A stretch of DNA of 64,000 nt from Polaribacter sp. ALD11 (GTDB lineage: Bacteria > Bacteroidota > Bacteroidia > Flavobacteriales > Flavobacteriaceae): contig NZ_CP025119.1 of the NCBI RefSeq assembly GCF_002831685.1, forward strand, positions 3,124,501 to 3,188,500, given 5' to 3'. Shown one piece after another: positions 26,811 to 35,116 of this stretch. Both the position numbers and the translations under genes were made by a program. The notes beneath the pieces are model-generated. The model saw only the letters and a program-made list of their open reading frames with translations, was not told where the DNA came from and ran no database searches. Each line of letters begins with the position of its first letter. Position 1 is the stretch's first letter.

Positions 26811-27506
26811 ATGGAAAAAGACGCTGCGAGTTTGAAAAGAGAAATTTTAATTACATCAGACGGTTCTACAACCATTCATTTACCCGATTGGAACGAGCAA
26901 TACCACTCAAAACATGGTGCGATTCAAGAAGCGTATCATGTTTTTTTACGTGCTGGTTTTGATCAGATTATAGAAAAAAATAAAAATATTTCTATTTTTG
27001 AAATTGGTTTTGGTACAGGTTTAAATGCGTTTATCACTTTTTTAGAAGCAGAAAAAAATGCCATTAAAATTAATTATGTTGGTGTAGAAGCGTATCCTAT
27101 TTCTTCGGAAGAAGTTTTAAAATTGAATTATGTAGAGGAATTAAAAGCCACAAACGAGCAAGTTATTTTCGATGAAATGCATGCGATTTCTTGGGAAGAA
27201 AAACAGGCTATCTCAGAGCGGTTTCAACTCACGAAAAGAAAACAATTTTTTCAAAATATTTCAGACAAAAATGCTTTTGACTTAATTTATTTTGATGCGT
27301 TTGGAGCCCAAAATCAACCAGAATTATGGACCGAAGACATTTTCTTAAGAATGTATAATGCCATAAAAGAAAACGGAATTTTAGTAACCTATTCGGCAAA
27401 AGGGAGTGTTAGAAGAGCAATGCAAACGGTAGGTTTTTCTGTAGAACGAATTCCTGGGCCTCCAGGGAAAAGAGAAATGTTAAGAGCAACTAAAATAAGT
27501 AATTAG
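26811..27506 (+). CDS. mnmD: tRNA 5-methylaminomethyl-2-thiouridine methyltransferase MnmD
   Basis: MnmD methylates the wobble uridine of tRNA (nm5s2U to mnm5s2U) with SAM. The 231-residue stand-alone methyltransferase has 'SKHGAIQEAYHVFLRAG', the SAM loop 'FEIGFGTGLNAFI', 'FDLIYFDAFGAQNQPELW' and 'LVTYSAKGSVRRAMQTVGF'. The C-terminal oxidase half (MnmC) of the E. coli fusion is absent, as is usual outside Proteobacteria. A 45-residue membrane ORF follows after 47 nt. Confidence 0.93.
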   Translation: MEKDAASLKREILITSDGSTTIHLPDWNEQYHSKHGAIQEAYHVFLRAGFDQIIEKNKNISIFEIGFGTGLNAFITFLEAEKNAIKINYVGVEAYPISSEEVLKLNYVEELKATNEQVIFDEMHAISWEEKQAISERFQLTKRKQFFQNISDKNAFDLIYFDAFGAQNQPELWTEDIFLRMYNAIKENGILVTYSAKGSVRRAMQTVGFSVERIPGPPGKREMLRATKISN

Positions 27507-27553
27507 CAAACAATTCTTGTTAAATAGTATTAGAAAACAATAAAGAAATAAAG

Positions 27554-27691
27554 ATGGAATTCAAAAGAAAATTCGGTAAAAAGAAGCAAACTAAACCTAC
27601 AAAAGGCATTTTTTTAATACTATTGTTAGTTATTGCTGTTGTACTTTGGTTTAAAATGGAGCCTATTATGAACTCTTTATTTTCAAAATAA
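27554..27691 (+). CDS. Small single-TM basic protein (45 aa)
   Basis: An ATG at 27554 opens a 45-codon frame ending with TAA at 27689-27691. The product has a very basic N-terminus (KRKFGKKKQTKPTK), one TM helix (about 18-33, GIFLILLLVIAVVLWF) and a short tail. It has the layout of a real small membrane protein, and a structured 3' element begins right after its stop, as for folP and the DUF1684 gene. No family is recognised. Confidence 0.6.
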   Translation: MEFKRKFGKKKQTKPTKGIFLILLLVIAVVLWFKMEPIMNSLFSK

Positions 27692-27694
27692 TTT

Positions 27695-27785
27695 TCGAAG
27701 CAATTTCCAGCTTTCCGTTGTATCTTTTTTTGAGAAAAACAAAAAAAGGATGCCACTTCAATCTGGGCTAAAATAGTTTGTTGGC
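27695..27785 (+). repeat. 3'-UTR structured element, copy after the 45-aa ORF
   Basis: AGC-AATTT-CCAG (27699-27710) pairs with CTGG-GCT (27763-27769). Compared with the 24.2-kb copy, the inner pairs change from CCTG/CAGG to CCAG/CTGG, so pairing is kept. The inner hairpin uses TATCTTTTTTT against AAAAAAAGGAT. Confidence 0.65.
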
Positions 27786-27796
27786 TTTTAGAAAAC

Positions 27797-28987
27797 CTAT
27801 TTTTTAAAAGTTCTTCCTTTCCAACTGTATTCAGAAAAAAGGGATTTAAAAACAATAAAAACGCTAAAAAAAGGATATAAAATACTACTAAAAATATACC
27901 ATTTTAAAAATGATTTTTTGTGATTATAAAAAAACATCGTTGGTATAAATAAAAATAAATCGATTGCTGTTTTTAGTAATAAAGGCAAAAGAATTACCAA
28001 GATGTTGTTTGATAAAAACACACTAAGAATTACACTAATATTTATTAGAAAAACCAACAGACCAATTAATTTTACTTTAGTAGATTTAAATTTACTTGTT
28101 TTAGAAGCCCAACGAACTCTTTGGTGTATTAAGTTTTTAATTGTCTTTACAGGAAAAGTAGAAACAATTGCATCTTTAGATTTTAAAAACTGAACTCCTT
28201 TTTTATCATGTTCAATAAATTTTTCAAAGAGAAAAATATCATCTCCACTTGCAATGTTGTTATTTCCAACAAATCCGTTTAGTTTTAAGAACGTTTCTTT
28301 TTTGTAAGCTAAATTTGCACCATTGCATAAAAAAGGAGAATTGATGCCAAAACTACCAATGGTAGTTCCTTGTAAACTCATAAAATCTAATAACTGAAAT
28401 TGTTCTAAAGAAGTATTATTTACAATATAGTTTACAGGAGCAACAACCATTTTTGGGCTATTTTTTTGAATGAAAGCATCTAAAGTTGAAAGCCATTTTT
28501 GTGGTAAAATACAATCTGCGTCTGTAGTAACAATCCAGTTGTTTTTAGCAATAGCAACTGCTGTTGAAATGGCATCTTTTTTTGGCGAGTTTGATGTTCT
28601 ATTATTACTAATTATACAGATGTCAGTTTGAGTGATTTCGCTATTTTTCGAAATTGTGTCGAGTACTTGTTTCCGTTCTAAGATTTCTCTTCGTTTCTCG
28701 TTAGAAATAACAGACTTAAATTTTTTTATGAGTTCAGTAGAACCATCCGAAGAAGCATCATCTACAAAAATAAATGTTACCAATTCTTTAGGATATTCTA
28801 AAGCTAGAATAGAATTTAACAAACCAAGTAGGTTTTTTACTTCATTCCTAAACGGAATAATTACAGAAAAACTCGTTTTCGGAATCTTGCTTTCAGGTTT
28901 AAATTCATCCATCTTTAGAAACCCAATTGCTAAAGAAATAATTAGAATTGTGTAAGATGAAAATAGAAAAATAAGAATCCAAATCAT
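27797..28987 (-). CDS. Family 2 glycosyltransferase, membrane-bound
   Basis: The 396-residue protein has an N-terminal TM helix (about 2-22) and a GT-A domain with 'FSVIIPFRNEVKNLLGLL', 'FIFVDDASSDGSTELI' and the DxD-type 'IVTTDADCILP'. The acceptor region is 'GDDIFLFEKFI' with the QxxRW-like 'QRVRWASKT', and two or more C-terminal TM helices follow. The QxxRW signature indicates a processive or lipid-linked transferase; the sugar is unknown. It overlaps the upstream flippase-like gene by 4 nt and is probably translationally coupled. Confidence 0.88.
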   Translation of the reverse strand: MIWILIFLFSSYTILIISLAIGFLKMDEFKPESKIPKTSFSVIIPFRNEVKNLLGLLNSILALEYPKELVTFIFVDDASSDGSTELIKKFKSVISNEKRREILERKQVLDTISKNSEITQTDICIISNNRTSNSPKKDAISTAVAIAKNNWIVTTDADCILPQKWLSTLDAFIQKNSPKMVVAPVNYIVNNTSLEQFQLLDFMSLQGTTIGSFGINSPFLCNGANLAYKKETFLKLNGFVGNNNIASGDDIFLFEKFIEHDKKGVQFLKSKDAIVSTFPVKTIKNLIHQRVRWASKTSKFKSTKVKLIGLLVFLINISVILSVFLSNNILVILLPLLLKTAIDLFLFIPTMFFYNHKKSFLKWYIFSSILYPFFSVFIVFKSLFSEYSWKGRTFKK

Positions 28988-29943
28988 GTGGTCTGTTTGG
29001 GGTTAAAAGTAAGTACAAAATAGCTGCCAATACTTGCAGGAATTACAAAATTTAAAATCCACATAAGTGTTGTAATGCTTAGAATAGTAAATGTATCAAC
29101 CTTTAAAAAACCGAAAATAAAAAGAGCAACCGTTCCTTTTAAAACAGCATCAAACAAAGATAACATGGGTATGAAAGAACTAATGAGATACAAACTACTA
29201 ATTGCTGTAACTGCATCGATGTAAGAAATGTTTACATTAAAAATTAGCAATAAAAAATAAAATTGATGGGAGAAAACCAAGTATTTTAAAAAGGATAAAT
29301 AGGCAATTTTAAAATGTTGTTTCCTGTTCAGTTTTACGGCATAACTTTTAAACAAGTTCTTTTTGGTGAGTAAAGTTTTCCAAAGAAAAAAGAATACTAA
29401 AAGAGCTACAAAACCAATAAAAATCCAATTATAAATTTTATTGAAGTTCAAGTCAACATTTTGTTTATTTACAAAATAAAGCAAGCTTAAAACACCAAGA
29501 AAGACTGTCGCTAAAAGTTGATACAGATTTCCAATTAAATTTAAACTCAGAATTTGTTTTCGAAAAGGTTTTTCAAAATAGAGCGCTTTTGCACCATATT
29601 CGCCAATTCTATTAGGTGTAATTAAAGAAGTTGTTAAAGAAGCCAAACTTTGTATTGCCGCAGATTTTTTACTTATTTTAATGCAGAACGATGCTAGTGT
29701 TTCCCATTTTAGAATTTCTAAAAACCAATTTAAAATACTTAAAGCGAGTAAAAAAAACAGATTTTTGATTGAAAAAACATTGTTTTCGATCAGTTTTTGA
29801 TAAAATGAAGCAAAATTTAATTGACTATTAGTGGTGAGTTTTAGCCATATAAAATATCCGCAACCAAATACAATACTTAGTTTTATGAGCAACCAAAAGA
29901 ATTGTTTAGATTTGTGTGTTAGCGAATAATTCATTGTTTGCAA
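28984..29943 (-). CDS. Flippase-like integral membrane protein (LPG synthase TM fold)
   Basis: The 319-residue protein has about eight TM helices and the lysylphosphatidylglycerol-synthase-type membrane domain. Landmarks are 'NWFLEILKWETLASF', 'LITPNRIGEYGAKALYF' and 'SFIPMLSLFDAVLKGTVA'. Such proteins are annotated as flippase-like or UPF0104. Coupling with a GT2 enzyme suggests that they together make and move a glycolipid, which is an inference from overlap of the genes. Confidence 0.75.
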   Translation of the reverse strand: MQTMNYSLTHKSKQFFWLLIKLSIVFGCGYFIWLKLTTNSQLNFASFYQKLIENNVFSIKNLFFLLALSILNWFLEILKWETLASFCIKISKKSAAIQSLASLTTSLITPNRIGEYGAKALYFEKPFRKQILSLNLIGNLYQLLATVFLGVLSLLYFVNKQNVDLNFNKIYNWIFIGFVALLVFFFLWKTLLTKKNLFKSYAVKLNRKQHFKIAYLSFLKYLVFSHQFYFLLLIFNVNISYIDAVTAISSLYLISSFIPMLSLFDAVLKGTVALFIFGFLKVDTFTILSITTLMWILNFVIPASIGSYFVLTFNPKQTT

Positions 29944-29998
29944 AGTAACAAATAATCGTGATTAAGTTAGATGAGAAAAACAAAAACAATCTAAGGTT

Positions 29999-30553
29999 GT
30001 GAAGACAGAAAAAATTATTTTAGGAATTGATCCTGGAACCACAATTATGGGTTTCGGGCTCATAAAAGTGATTGGTAAAAAAATGGAATTCATTCAAATG
30101 AATGAATTAATGCTGAAGAAATACGACGATCATTATTTAAAGTTAAAACTAATTTTCGAGAGAACGATCGAGTTGATAGACACCTATAATCCTGACGAAA
30201 TTGCAATTGAAGCTCCGTTTTTTGGTAAAAATGTACAATCGATGTTAAAGTTAGGTAGGGCACAAGGCGTTGCCATGGCGGCTGGTTTGTCTCGTGAAAT
30301 ACCCATTACAGAATACTTACCAAAGAAAATAAAAATGGCAGTTACAGGAAGCGGAAGTGCAAGTAAAGAGCAAGTTGCTTTGATGTTAAAATCGCTATTA
30401 AACTTAAAAACATTGCCTAAAAACTTAGATGCAACAGATGGTTTAGCTGCAGCAGTTTGTCACTTTTATAATTCAGGGAAAGTTGTAGGTGGAAAAAATT
30501 ATAAAGGTTGGGCGAGTTTTGTGAAACAGAATGAAAAGCGAGTTAAAAAATAA
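29999..30553 (+). CDS. ruvC: Holliday junction endonuclease RuvC
   Basis: RuvC cuts four-way junctions during recombination. The 184-residue protein starts with GTG, after a short upstream ATG frame that stops within eight codons. Acidic residues are in place: D11 in 'LGIDPGT', Glu in 'EIAIEAPFFG', and the terminal DATDGLAAAVCH. 'MLKLGRAQGVAM' is also typical. Its TAA overlaps the ATG of hemW (TAATG). Confidence 0.95.
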   Translation: MKTEKIILGIDPGTTIMGFGLIKVIGKKMEFIQMNELMLKKYDDHYLKLKLIFERTIELIDTYNPDEIAIEAPFFGKNVQSMLKLGRAQGVAMAAGLSREIPITEYLPKKIKMAVTGSGSASKEQVALMLKSLLNLKTLPKNLDATDGLAAAVCHFYNSGKVVGGKNYKGWASFVKQNEKRVKK

Positions 30554-31680
30554 TGTCTGGAATATACATTCACATACCATTTTGTAAGCAAGCATGTTTT
30601 TATTGCGATTTTCATTTTTCTACTTCATTGAAGAAAAAAGGCGACATGATTTCATCTTTAATTAAAGAAATTGAAATCAGAAAAAACGAATTAGGAAATA
30701 CAATTATAGAAACTATTTATTTTGGTGGAGGAACACCTTCTGTTTTAAATACTGAAGAAATTCAGGAATTAATAAATGCGGTTTATGCAAATTTTAAAGT
30801 TGCAGAAAACCCGGAAATAACCTTAGAAGCAAATCCTGATGATTTATCTGAAGAAAAAATAATAGCACTTTCTAAATCACCAATTAATAGATTAAGTATA
30901 GGTGTTCAATCTTTTTTCGAAAAAGATTTAAAGCTAATGAACCGAGCTCATAATTCTGAAGAAGCAAAAAAATCTTTGTCTTTGGCAACGAAGTATTTTA
31001 AAAATATTTCTGTAGATTTAATTTATGGAGTTCCTGATTGTACCAATGCAGCATGGCGAGAAAATATACAAACAGCATTAAGTTTTGGCATTCCGCATAT
31101 TTCTAGCTATGCATTAACGGTAGAGCCAAAAACGGCTTTAGAAACCTTAATAGCGAAAGGGAAAATTAAAAATGTAGATGAAGAAAAGGCACAAGAACAA
31201 TTCTATATTTTAATTGAAGAATTAGACAAGGCTGGTTTTATACATTATGAACTGTCTAACTTCGGGAAAGAAAATTTCTTTAGCAAAAATAATTCGTCAT
31301 ACTGGTTAGGCAAATCTTATTTAGGAATTGGACCTTCTGCGCATTCTTTCGATGGAAAACAGCGTAGTTGGAATGTGAGAAACAATCCTAAATATATAAA
31401 ATCGATTAAAGAGAACAAATTGCCTATAGAAAGAGAAATACTTTCTATAACCGACAGATATAATGAATATGTTATGACGGGTTTGCGAACAATTTGGGGA
31501 GTTTCATTAGAGAAGATTAAACAAGGTTTTGGTGAAAAATTTATAGTTTATTTAGAAAATCAATCTAAAAAATACATTGAACAAGAATTATTGTTTGTTG
31601 AAAATAACATTTTAAAAACTACTAAAAAAGGAAAGTTTTTAGCAGATGGAATTGCATCAGATTTATTTATGTTGAATTAG
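30553..31680 (+). CDS. hemW: Radical SAM protein HemW (coproporphyrinogen oxidase-like)
   Basis: The 375-residue protein has the 4Fe-4S motif C11-x3-C15-x2-C18 ('FCKQACFYCDF'), then 'YFGGGTPSVL', 'LEANPDDLS', 'RLSIGVQSF' and 'DLIYGVPD'. The HemW C-terminal domain carries 'YEL(S)NF' and 'LGIGPSAHSF'. HemW lacks the extra cysteine that marks true HemN and is regarded as a heme chaperone rather than an oxidase. It overlaps ruvC by 1 nt, so the two are translated together. Confidence 0.92.
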   Translation: MSGIYIHIPFCKQACFYCDFHFSTSLKKKGDMISSLIKEIEIRKNELGNTIIETIYFGGGTPSVLNTEEIQELINAVYANFKVAENPEITLEANPDDLSEEKIIALSKSPINRLSIGVQSFFEKDLKLMNRAHNSEEAKKSLSLATKYFKNISVDLIYGVPDCTNAAWRENIQTALSFGIPHISSYALTVEPKTALETLIAKGKIKNVDEEKAQEQFYILIEELDKAGFIHYELSNFGKENFFSKNNSSYWLGKSYLGIGPSAHSFDGKQRSWNVRNNPKYIKSIKENKLPIEREILSITDRYNEYVMTGLRTIWGVSLEKIKQGFGEKFIVYLENQSKKYIEQELLFVENNILKTTKKGKFLADGIASDLFMLN

Positions 31681-31708
31681 GTTTAACTCCTTTTTTCTTT
31701 CAAATTAT

Positions 31709-31740
31709 TTGAATATAGTTTACTTAAAAACTTATATTTG
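31709..31740 (+). promoter_or_regulatory. Promoter of the cyclase-family gene
   Basis: TTG at 31709-31711, a 21-nt spacer and TATATTTG at 31733-31740 form a full Bacteroidetes promoter. The ATG follows 40 nt later. Confidence 0.65.
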
Positions 31741-31780
31741 GATTTATTATTCATAAAACACAGTAACAATTTTAACGCAC

Positions 31781-32530
31781 ATGAAAGCAATTATAGAATA
31801 CAATTCTAGAAAAATAGAAGTAAATATATCCAATCCCATAGATATTTCAATTCCTATAGATGTATCAAAAACAAATGTAAATGCTTGGTATTTAGAAGAG
31901 CCAAAAATTTTTCCTGTAGATTTTGATGGCGAAAAAGCAAAGGTTTCAGAAGGTGCTGTGGTAAATTTTAATAACATTCATTTTAATCCTCATTCTCATA
32001 TTACACATACAGAATGTGTTGGGCATATTACAAAAGAAGTTCATTCTGTAAATCAAAATTTAAAATTTTATATTTTTCTTGCAGAAGTAGTTACAGTTGC
32101 ACCAGAAAGTAGAGGTGAAGATTTTGTAATTTCAGAAAAACAATTAAAAACAGCTTTAAAGAATAAGAAAAGAGATGCAATTGTAATTAGAACATTGCCA
32201 AATTTAAAGGACAAAAAATCGATGCAATACTCGAATACAAATCCGCCTTATTTATTAGAAGAAGCTGCAATTTATTTACGAGAGAAAGGTATAAAACATT
32301 TATTGATAGATTTGCCTTCTATAGACAAAGAAAAGGATAATGGTAAGCTATTAGCACACAATGCTTTTTGGAATACTGCAGGAGAAATAAGAATGAATGC
32401 TACTATTACAGAATTTATTTATGTGCCAAATGACATAGAAGATGGTGAGTATTTATTAAATTTAATGATTGCGCCTTTCGAAAATGATGCAACGCCAAGT
32501 AAACCGGTTTTGTATAAAATTATAAAGTAA
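31781..32530 (+). CDS. Cyclase-family metal-dependent hydrolase
   Basis: The 249-residue protein belongs to the cyclase family (kynurenine formamidase-like). The metal site motif reads 'FNPHSHITHTECVGHI', a variant of HxGTHxDxPxH; the later 'HNAFWNT' fits the distal part of the fold. Family members hydrolyse N-formylkynurenine, isatin or related amides. The altered motif means the substrate should not be assumed. It is a single-gene unit. Confidence 0.75.
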   Translation: MKAIIEYNSRKIEVNISNPIDISIPIDVSKTNVNAWYLEEPKIFPVDFDGEKAKVSEGAVVNFNNIHFNPHSHITHTECVGHITKEVHSVNQNLKFYIFLAEVVTVAPESRGEDFVISEKQLKTALKNKKRDAIVIRTLPNLKDKKSMQYSNTNPPYLLEEAAIYLREKGIKHLLIDLPSIDKEKDNGKLLAHNAFWNTAGEIRMNATITEFIYVPNDIEDGEYLLNLMIAPFENDATPSKPVLYKIIK

Positions 32531-32586
32531 ATTTTTATAAATTAAGACTCTTTCTTGTTTAAAACTGAAAAGGGTTCATAAACAAC

Positions 32587-33567
32587 TTAAAACCACTTTT
32601 TGCGTTTAAAATACCAAACAGAAATAACGGTAACCAATACCATAATTCCTAATAAAATGAAATAACCATATTTTAATTTTAATTCAGGAATATATTCAAA
32701 ATTCATTCCGTAGATTCCAGCTAAAAAAGTTAACGGAATAAAAATAACAGATAAAATAGTTAAGGTTTTCATTACTTCATTTAAACGATGCCCTTGAATA
32801 CTGAAAATTAAATTTATTTTGCTTTCTAACTCTTGTAATTCAAAATCGATGTTAGAAATTAAGTTATTAGTTTGCTCTTTTAGTTCACTAAAATATTTTA
32901 CATCAAAACCGGTAATTTCAATTTTTTCTAGCTTAACAATAGTGTCTTTTAAAGACATCGTTGCTTTCTTAAAATTGAACAACTCTTGCTTTCTTTTTTC
33001 TACTAAAGAAGTGAATTCTGGTGTTGGTTTTATATGCGTAGAATTTAGTTTATGAGCACTTAATTCTGCATTTTCTTCATAAGTATCTTGATAATTATCA
33101 ATAATAGATTCTAATAATAAAAACAGTAAATAATCTGCTCTTTTCTTTCTTACAATGCCTTTATTTCCTTCTAAGCGTTCACGAATCCAATTAAAATAGT
33201 CTCCTTTCTTTTCTTGAATAGACCACAAGAAATCCGCAGAAACAATAAAAACCATCTGCTCAGAATCTAATTTCTGACTTTCAGTAATTAAAACACGTGT
33301 TGTAATAAATAATAGATTGTCTAGTAAAATTACCTTGTTCGGGTGTTCTTCATCACCTAATAGTTTTATTAAAAAATCGTCTAGCTTATTTTGATAAATT
33401 ATTTTTTTATATTCATCTTGATATCTAATTCCATAAGTATTTAGCCACTCTATAGTATCTGTGCCTTGAGATAGATTTATTTGAGAAATTGCAGAAAAAT
33501 CAGTTTTCTCATAAGTTTTGGCAGAATAAGTAATGATAGACGTGTTATCTAGAAATTCATTTTCCAT
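32587..33567 (-). CDS. corA: CorA-family magnesium transporter
   Basis: The 326-residue protein has the CorA layout: a long cytoplasmic alpha/beta and coiled-coil domain (1-265) and two C-terminal TM helices. The signature GMN is in 'GIYGMNFEYIPELK' between the helices. It ends in a basic KRKKWF. CorA pentamers import Mg2+ (sometimes Co2+ or Ni2+). It converges with the cyclase gene and has no obvious terminator. Confidence 0.93.
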   Translation of the reverse strand: MENEFLDNTSIITYSAKTYEKTDFSAISQINLSQGTDTIEWLNTYGIRYQDEYKKIIYQNKLDDFLIKLLGDEEHPNKVILLDNLLFITTRVLITESQKLDSEQMVFIVSADFLWSIQEKKGDYFNWIRERLEGNKGIVRKKRADYLLFLLLESIIDNYQDTYEENAELSAHKLNSTHIKPTPEFTSLVEKRKQELFNFKKATMSLKDTIVKLEKIEITGFDVKYFSELKEQTNNLISNIDFELQELESKINLIFSIQGHRLNEVMKTLTILSVIFIPLTFLAGIYGMNFEYIPELKLKYGYFILLGIMVLVTVISVWYFKRKKWF

Positions 33568-33582
33568 CGTAAAAAATAATTG

Positions 33583-33590
33583 TAAATTTG
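33583..33590 (+). promoter_or_regulatory. -7 element for the MmcQ-like gene
   Basis: TAAATTTG matches TAnnTTTG exactly, 56 nt before the ATG at 33647. Confidence 0.4.
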
Positions 33591-33646
33591 ATAGTTAAAG
33601 ATACTTATTAAAATAATAAAAAAGGTGCTTTTAAATTGAAGACTTT

Positions 33647-34030
33647 ATGAATATTGAACAGTTAAGAGATTTTTGTATTGCAAAAAAAGGAGTTACAGAG
33701 CATTTCCCTTTCGATGAGGTGACTCTAGTTTTTAAAGTGATGGGGAAAATGTTTGCACTTACAAGTTTGAATAATTGGGAAAAAGGAGAGGAGAAAATTA
33801 ATTTAAAATGCGACCCTGATAAGGCAGAAGAATTACGAGGCCAATACGAAGGCATTAACCCTGGTTGGCACATGAATAAACGACTTTGGAATACGGTAAC
33901 TATTAATTCTAGTGATGTTTCAGGTGATTTGGTGAAAGAATTAATAGATCACTCTTACGATTTGGTGGTAAAAGGATTGACAAAAAATACAAAAGGAATT
34001 AGACAAAATATTAAAATTAGAAATCAGTAA
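33647..34030 (+). CDS. MmcQ/YjbR-family protein
   Basis: The 127-residue protein has the MmcQ/YjbR fold (CyaY-like): 'LRDFCIAKKGVTEHFPFDE', 'VFKVMGKMFAL', 'NLKCDPDKAEELR' and 'GWHMNKRLWNTV'. The family is often called DNA-binding, but its role is not established. Its 3' end coincides with the broken end of the AraC pseudogene on the other strand, which suggests a rearrangement junction here. Confidence 0.85.
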   Translation: MNIEQLRDFCIAKKGVTEHFPFDEVTLVFKVMGKMFALTSLNNWEKGEEKINLKCDPDKAEELRGQYEGINPGWHMNKRLWNTVTINSSDVSGDLVKELIDHSYDLVVKGLTKNTKGIRQNIKIRNQ

Positions 34031-34762
34031 AATGCTGATTTAAAAGTAATTTAATTAATAGATAAGTCTTTGTTTAATAACTTACAGGATTTTTCAATTC
34101 ATAATTCAATTAAAAAACGAACATAAGTTTTATTGGTTCTTTTTTTAAATATTTATAAAAGCATTTTTTGTCATATTTACTACATTTACAATATCATTTA
34201 AATAATTTTTTTGATTTGCATTTTCTATTTTAAAACCCAATAGATAATGCATTCTTTTTTCTTGAATATTAGAACATTTTTATTGTAAACAAAAGTAGAA
34301 GGAGGTTTATATTTAGATATTGAAACGATTTTTAATTTTTATAAAAATAAAATAAGGCGTCCTAATTAAAATGTGTTTTTCATTTTATAATATTATTCTT
34401 ATTAGTTTTAAGACTCAAGTCCTTTTAATATTTTAAAAAGAAACTTTTAATTTCAGTGAGTTTGTTAAGCTCAAAAAAGATTCTCCAAAAGAAGTTTTTT
34501 TTAAAGAAAAACTCAACTTTTTTTGAAGTGTTTTAGTTACTTTTTTAAGTATGAGGTAAATTACTTCCTATAATAAAAATATCATTTTCTGTATGATTAG
34601 AAATTTTATCACTAGCCAATGAAGCTCCACCTCTTTTTCAATAAAACTTACTAGAACTTCATGGTGTTGATGTAATTTATCATAAAAAATCATCTCAATG
34701 TCTTCTAGATAAACTAATGTGTTATTTTCTGGTTCTATAATTCTAAAAGGTAAAACTCTCAT
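34025..34762 (-). pseudogene. Decayed AraC-family transcription regulator
   Basis: The first 64 codons (34762 down) read MRVLPFRIIEPENN and 'IEMIFYDKLHQHHEVL', the N-terminal cupin of an AraC regulator. A frameshift near 34637 leads to 'LASDKISNHTENDIFIIGSN' and then a stop. Later frames give 'FFELNKLTEIKSFF', 'DIVNVVNMTKNAF' (first HTH) and 'NKTYVRFLIEL' - TGA - 'IEKSCKLLNKDLSIN' (second HTH). At least three frameshifts and several stops make it non-functional. It ends abruptly at the 3' end of the MmcQ-like gene, so the last part of the HTH is missing. Confidence 0.85.
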
Positions 34763-35103
34763 TTATTTAGATCTGTATGATCTCAAAATATCCAATAATA
34801 TACACTTATTACCTAATAAGGGTGAATTTAGTATTAAAGTTGATTAACTTAATCTTATTTTTAAAAGTTAATTATTTAATGTTTTTTAGAATTGAAAACT
34901 AAACATAAAGGTGTTTGTAATTGTATCTGGTTTTCTACTTAATTTACTGCTAAAAACAAGACGAGTCTTCTTGTTTATTCAAAAAAAGTATATATTGGGA
35001 GAAAAGATTATTTTATTGCAGAAATTTTAAGAGAAGGAATAGTTAACATTAATTATTGATGTTACTTAGGTTAAGTAAGTAAATTTATTTTCTTAAAATT
35101 TAC
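34763..35103. other. Intergenic, no gene seen
   Basis: AT-rich sequence between the start of the AraC pseudogene and the cyclo-ligase promoter. I see no coding frame, repeat or hairpin with a T tract. It includes the former promoter region of the pseudogene. Confidence 0.4.
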
Positions 35104-35111
35104 TATCTTTG
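35104..35111 (+). promoter_or_regulatory. -7 element just before the cyclo-ligase ATG
   Basis: TATCTTTG matches TAnnTTTG exactly but ends only 5 nt before the ATG at 35117. If used, the mRNA would be leaderless or nearly so. Confidence 0.4.
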
Positions 35112-35116
35112 AGATA

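Noticed and set aside
34568..34762. A 64-codon ORF as a small protein
   Set aside because: It is the first piece of a decayed AraC regulator whose later pieces follow in shifted frames.
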